A stretch of DNA of 7,063 bases, taken from assembly GCA_904502055.1 (NCBI GenBank), contig CAJGDZ010000087.1, forward strand, positions 1-7,063, in the 5' to 3' direction. The notes under the pieces are model-generated. The model was not told where the DNA came from, ran no database searches, and was given only the letters and a program-made list of their open reading frames with translations. A program made the position numbers and the translations under genes. This document shows positions 6,458-7,063 of the stretch, one piece after another (the stretch's first letter is position 1; each line of letters begins with the position of its first letter). The stretch is from an uncultured Clostridia bacterium. Lineage in GTDB: Bacteria; Bacillota; Clostridia; Oscillospirales; CAG-272.

Positions 6458-6466
6458 ATTATAGCA
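6458..6466 (-). promoter_or_regulatory. Extended -10 promoter for the nagA-kinase operon
   Basis: On the minus strand TGCTATAAT is read from 6466 to 6458: a perfect -10 with a TGn extension. At 17-bp spacing the -35 would be AAGAAT, a poor match; TTCAAG is 20 bp away. The extended -10 may compensate, or an activator may be needed. The predicted start is near 6451, leaving a leader of about 30 nt. Confidence 0.6.
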
Positions 6467-6615
6467 AATTCGTGATTTTTATTCTTGAACATTTTGTAAA
6501 CTTTGGGTGTCACGATCGCGCGGTTTTTGGCTTGGCGGCAGAGAAGGGCTCGCAACCAAACTTGTCAAACGGTGTGAACTTTCCCGAGCTTGAGGTGTCA
6601 GAGAAACCGGTGGTT
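6467..6615. other. Intergenic region between divergent nagA and glnA units
   Basis: The gap between the nagA and glnA starts is 450 bases, and this is its central part. It is AT-rich to about 6510 and GC-richer after that. CGCAACCA (6551-6558) is the perfect inverse of TGGTTGCG (6611-6618), a possible long-range stem that overlaps the 5' arm of the hairpin at 6616-6630. Open frames cross it on both strands but none has a ribosome site. I see no convincing plus-strand promoter; TTGAAC at 6485-6490 has no matching -10. Confidence 0.45.
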
Positions 6616-6640
6616 GCGCCGCTTCGGCGCCGTTTGTTTT
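6616..6640 (+). terminator. Terminator-like GC hairpin before the glnA promoter
   Basis: GCGCCG (6616-6621) pairs with CGGCGC (6625-6630) over a CTT loop, followed by CGTTTGTTTT. It has terminator form on the plus strand, but no gene or clear promoter is seen immediately upstream on that strand. It could end a small RNA or simply insulate the glnA promoter at 6661. Confidence 0.5.
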
Positions 6641-6656
6641 GTTGAAAATCAAAACA
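6635..6656. promoter_or_regulatory. Inverted repeat, possible operator next to the glnA -35
   Basis: TGTTTTG (6635-6641) and CAAAACA (6650-6656) are perfect inverse arms around an 8-bp centre, ending 4 bases before the -35 at 6661. The position suits an activator or repressor of glnA. It does not fit the GlnR/TnrA consensus TGTNA-N7-TNACA. It also overlaps the T-tract of the hairpin at 6616-6640, so it may be partly a by-product of that sequence. Confidence 0.4.
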
Positions 6657-6660
6657 TTGA

Positions 6661-6689
6661 TTGACAAACCGAGAGGGGTATGCTAAAAT
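6661..6689 (+). promoter_or_regulatory. Near-consensus sigma-A promoter for glnA
   Basis: A perfect TTGACA (6661-6666), a 17-bp spacer and TAAAAT (6684-6689), preceded by TGC (extended -10). Transcription would start near 6696, giving a leader of about 170 nt. This is the strongest promoter in the window and suggests high expression unless checked by the leader or an operator. Confidence 0.85.
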
Positions 6690-6717
6690 AAAGAAAACGT
6701 TTGATATGACTGTGTTT

Positions 6718-6825
6718 CCTTCTGTAAAGAAGGGGGAGACGCGAGGAGAAGCACGACGATCAAAAGAAAAAAGCCCTTGCCAATTGCCCAAAGGGGGACA
6801 TGAAGCGGGGCGGCGCTTCTCGCGT
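6718..6825 (+). promoter_or_regulatory. Structured 5' leader of glnA
   Basis: Three elements are seen. CCTTCT (6718-6723) and AGAAGG (6728-6733) form a stem with a GTAA (GNRA-type) loop. ACGCGAG (6739-6745) pairs with CTCGCGT (6819-6825), and AAGC (6749-6752) pairs with GCTT (6815-6818), a long stem with a GAG bulge that closes about 60 nt. Inside it CCCTT (6774-6778) pairs with AAGGG (6791-6795). No T-run follows the main stem, so it is not a simple terminator. I do not recognise a named riboswitch class. An ANTAR-type target was considered, but the loops do not carry the expected A1/G4 hexaloops. Control of stability or translation is inferred. Confidence 0.5.
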
Positions 6826-6844
6826 ATGGGTGTTGTACCGATAA
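6800..6844 (+). CDS. Possible 14-codon leader peptide upstream of glnA
   Basis: An ATG at 6800 opens a 14-codon frame, MKRGGASRVWVLYR, ending in TAA at 6842-6844, 25 bases before glnA. AAGGGGG (6791-6797) just upstream could serve as a ribosome site, and it can pair with CCCTT at 6774-6778. The frame runs across the 3' arm of the main leader stem, so translating it would open that stem. It holds no glutamine codons. It may be chance. Confidence 0.25.
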   Translation: MKRGGASRVWVLYR

Positions 6845-6869
6845 AAATCTTAATATAAGGAGTTTCAAA

Positions 6870-7063
6870 ATGGCAAAAAGTGTAAAGGATATCCTGGCTC
6901 TGATCAAGGAGCACGACATCAAAATGGTGGACTTTAAGATGGTGGACATCAACGGTCAGTACCGTCACGTAACCATCCCCGCCGAAAACTTCTCCGAGGA
7001 CACCATGAAGAGCGGCATCGGCTTCGATGCCTCCAATTACGGCTACGCGGTGGTCGAGAAGAG
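6870..7063 (+). CDS. glnA: Glutamine synthetase type I, N-terminal part (runs off the window)
   Basis: The first 64 codons of a type I glutamine synthetase, which makes glutamine from glutamate, ammonia and ATP as a cytoplasmic dodecamer. ATG 6870 is preceded by a perfect AAGGAG (6857-6862) at 7-nt spacing. Visible residues belong to the N-terminal beta-grasp domain: KDILALIKEHDIKMVDFK (6-23), then the typical DINGQYRHVTIPA (26-38) and GIGFDASN (49-56), which matches the GS-I 'G.GFDgSs' region. The catalytic domain lies beyond the window, so adenylylation and feedback-inhibition type cannot be judged. It has a dedicated promoter and a structured leader, and is divergent from nagA. Confidence 0.93.
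   Translation, partial: MAKSVKDILALIKEHDIKMVDFKMVDINGQYRHVTIPAENFSEDTMKSGIGFDASNYGYAVVEK

Noticed and set aside
6706..6858. ATG-started frame of about 50 codons in the glnA leader
   Set aside because: It has no ribosome site before the ATG at 6706, and its product is basic with no pattern. The structured leader explains the sequence better.

Overview
The window reads as a chromosomal segment from a low-to-mid GC Gram-positive bacterium, most likely a gut-type Clostridia (Oscillospiraceae/Lachnospiraceae-like). The reasons are strong AAGGAG-type ribosome sites, sigma-A promoters with extended -10 (TGn) elements, hairpin-plus-T-run terminators, and gene types common in gut Firmicutes: a PlsC-like protein with a zinc ribbon, a ROK-like kinase next to nagA, and a type I glutamine synthetase. 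This is judged from sequence alone, so the taxon is an inference.

Region 1-2376 is an accessory island. It carries one AT-rich gene (367-1815) with its own promoter, encoding a 482-residue protein. I read it as a PH-like N-terminal domain, a helical/coiled-coil middle and a C-terminal uracil-DNA-glycosylase (UDG) superfamily domain. Convergent to it is the C-terminal stump of a large serine recombinase (1967-2257, minus strand) that has lost its catalytic domain. The pair lies between two copies of an 86-nt hairpin repeat (81-166 and 2290-2375). The glycosylase-like gene, carried as cargo beside a decayed recombinase, is the best candidate for an undescribed system, plausibly anti-phage defence.

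Region 2377-3870 holds a single-gene unit: a consensus extended -10 promoter, a PlsC-like acyltransferase fused to a zinc ribbon and a C-terminal domain, and a strong bidirectional terminator shared with the convergent operon.

Region 3890-6466 (minus strand) is a two-gene amino-sugar operon. nagA comes first, and its last 11 bases overlap the start of a ROK/ASKHA-like sugar kinase. Together they would phosphorylate an amino sugar (probably GlcNAc) and deacetylate the 6-phosphate, feeding cell-wall recycling or glycolysis.

Region 6467-7063 is a divergent control region followed by the first 64 codons of glnA. The glnA promoter is near-consensus. Directly upstream of it is an inverted repeat. 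Downstream is a leader of about 170 nt with hairpins and a possible 14-codon leader ORF. The two divergent units link glucosamine and glutamine metabolism, but nothing in the sequence proves shared regulation.
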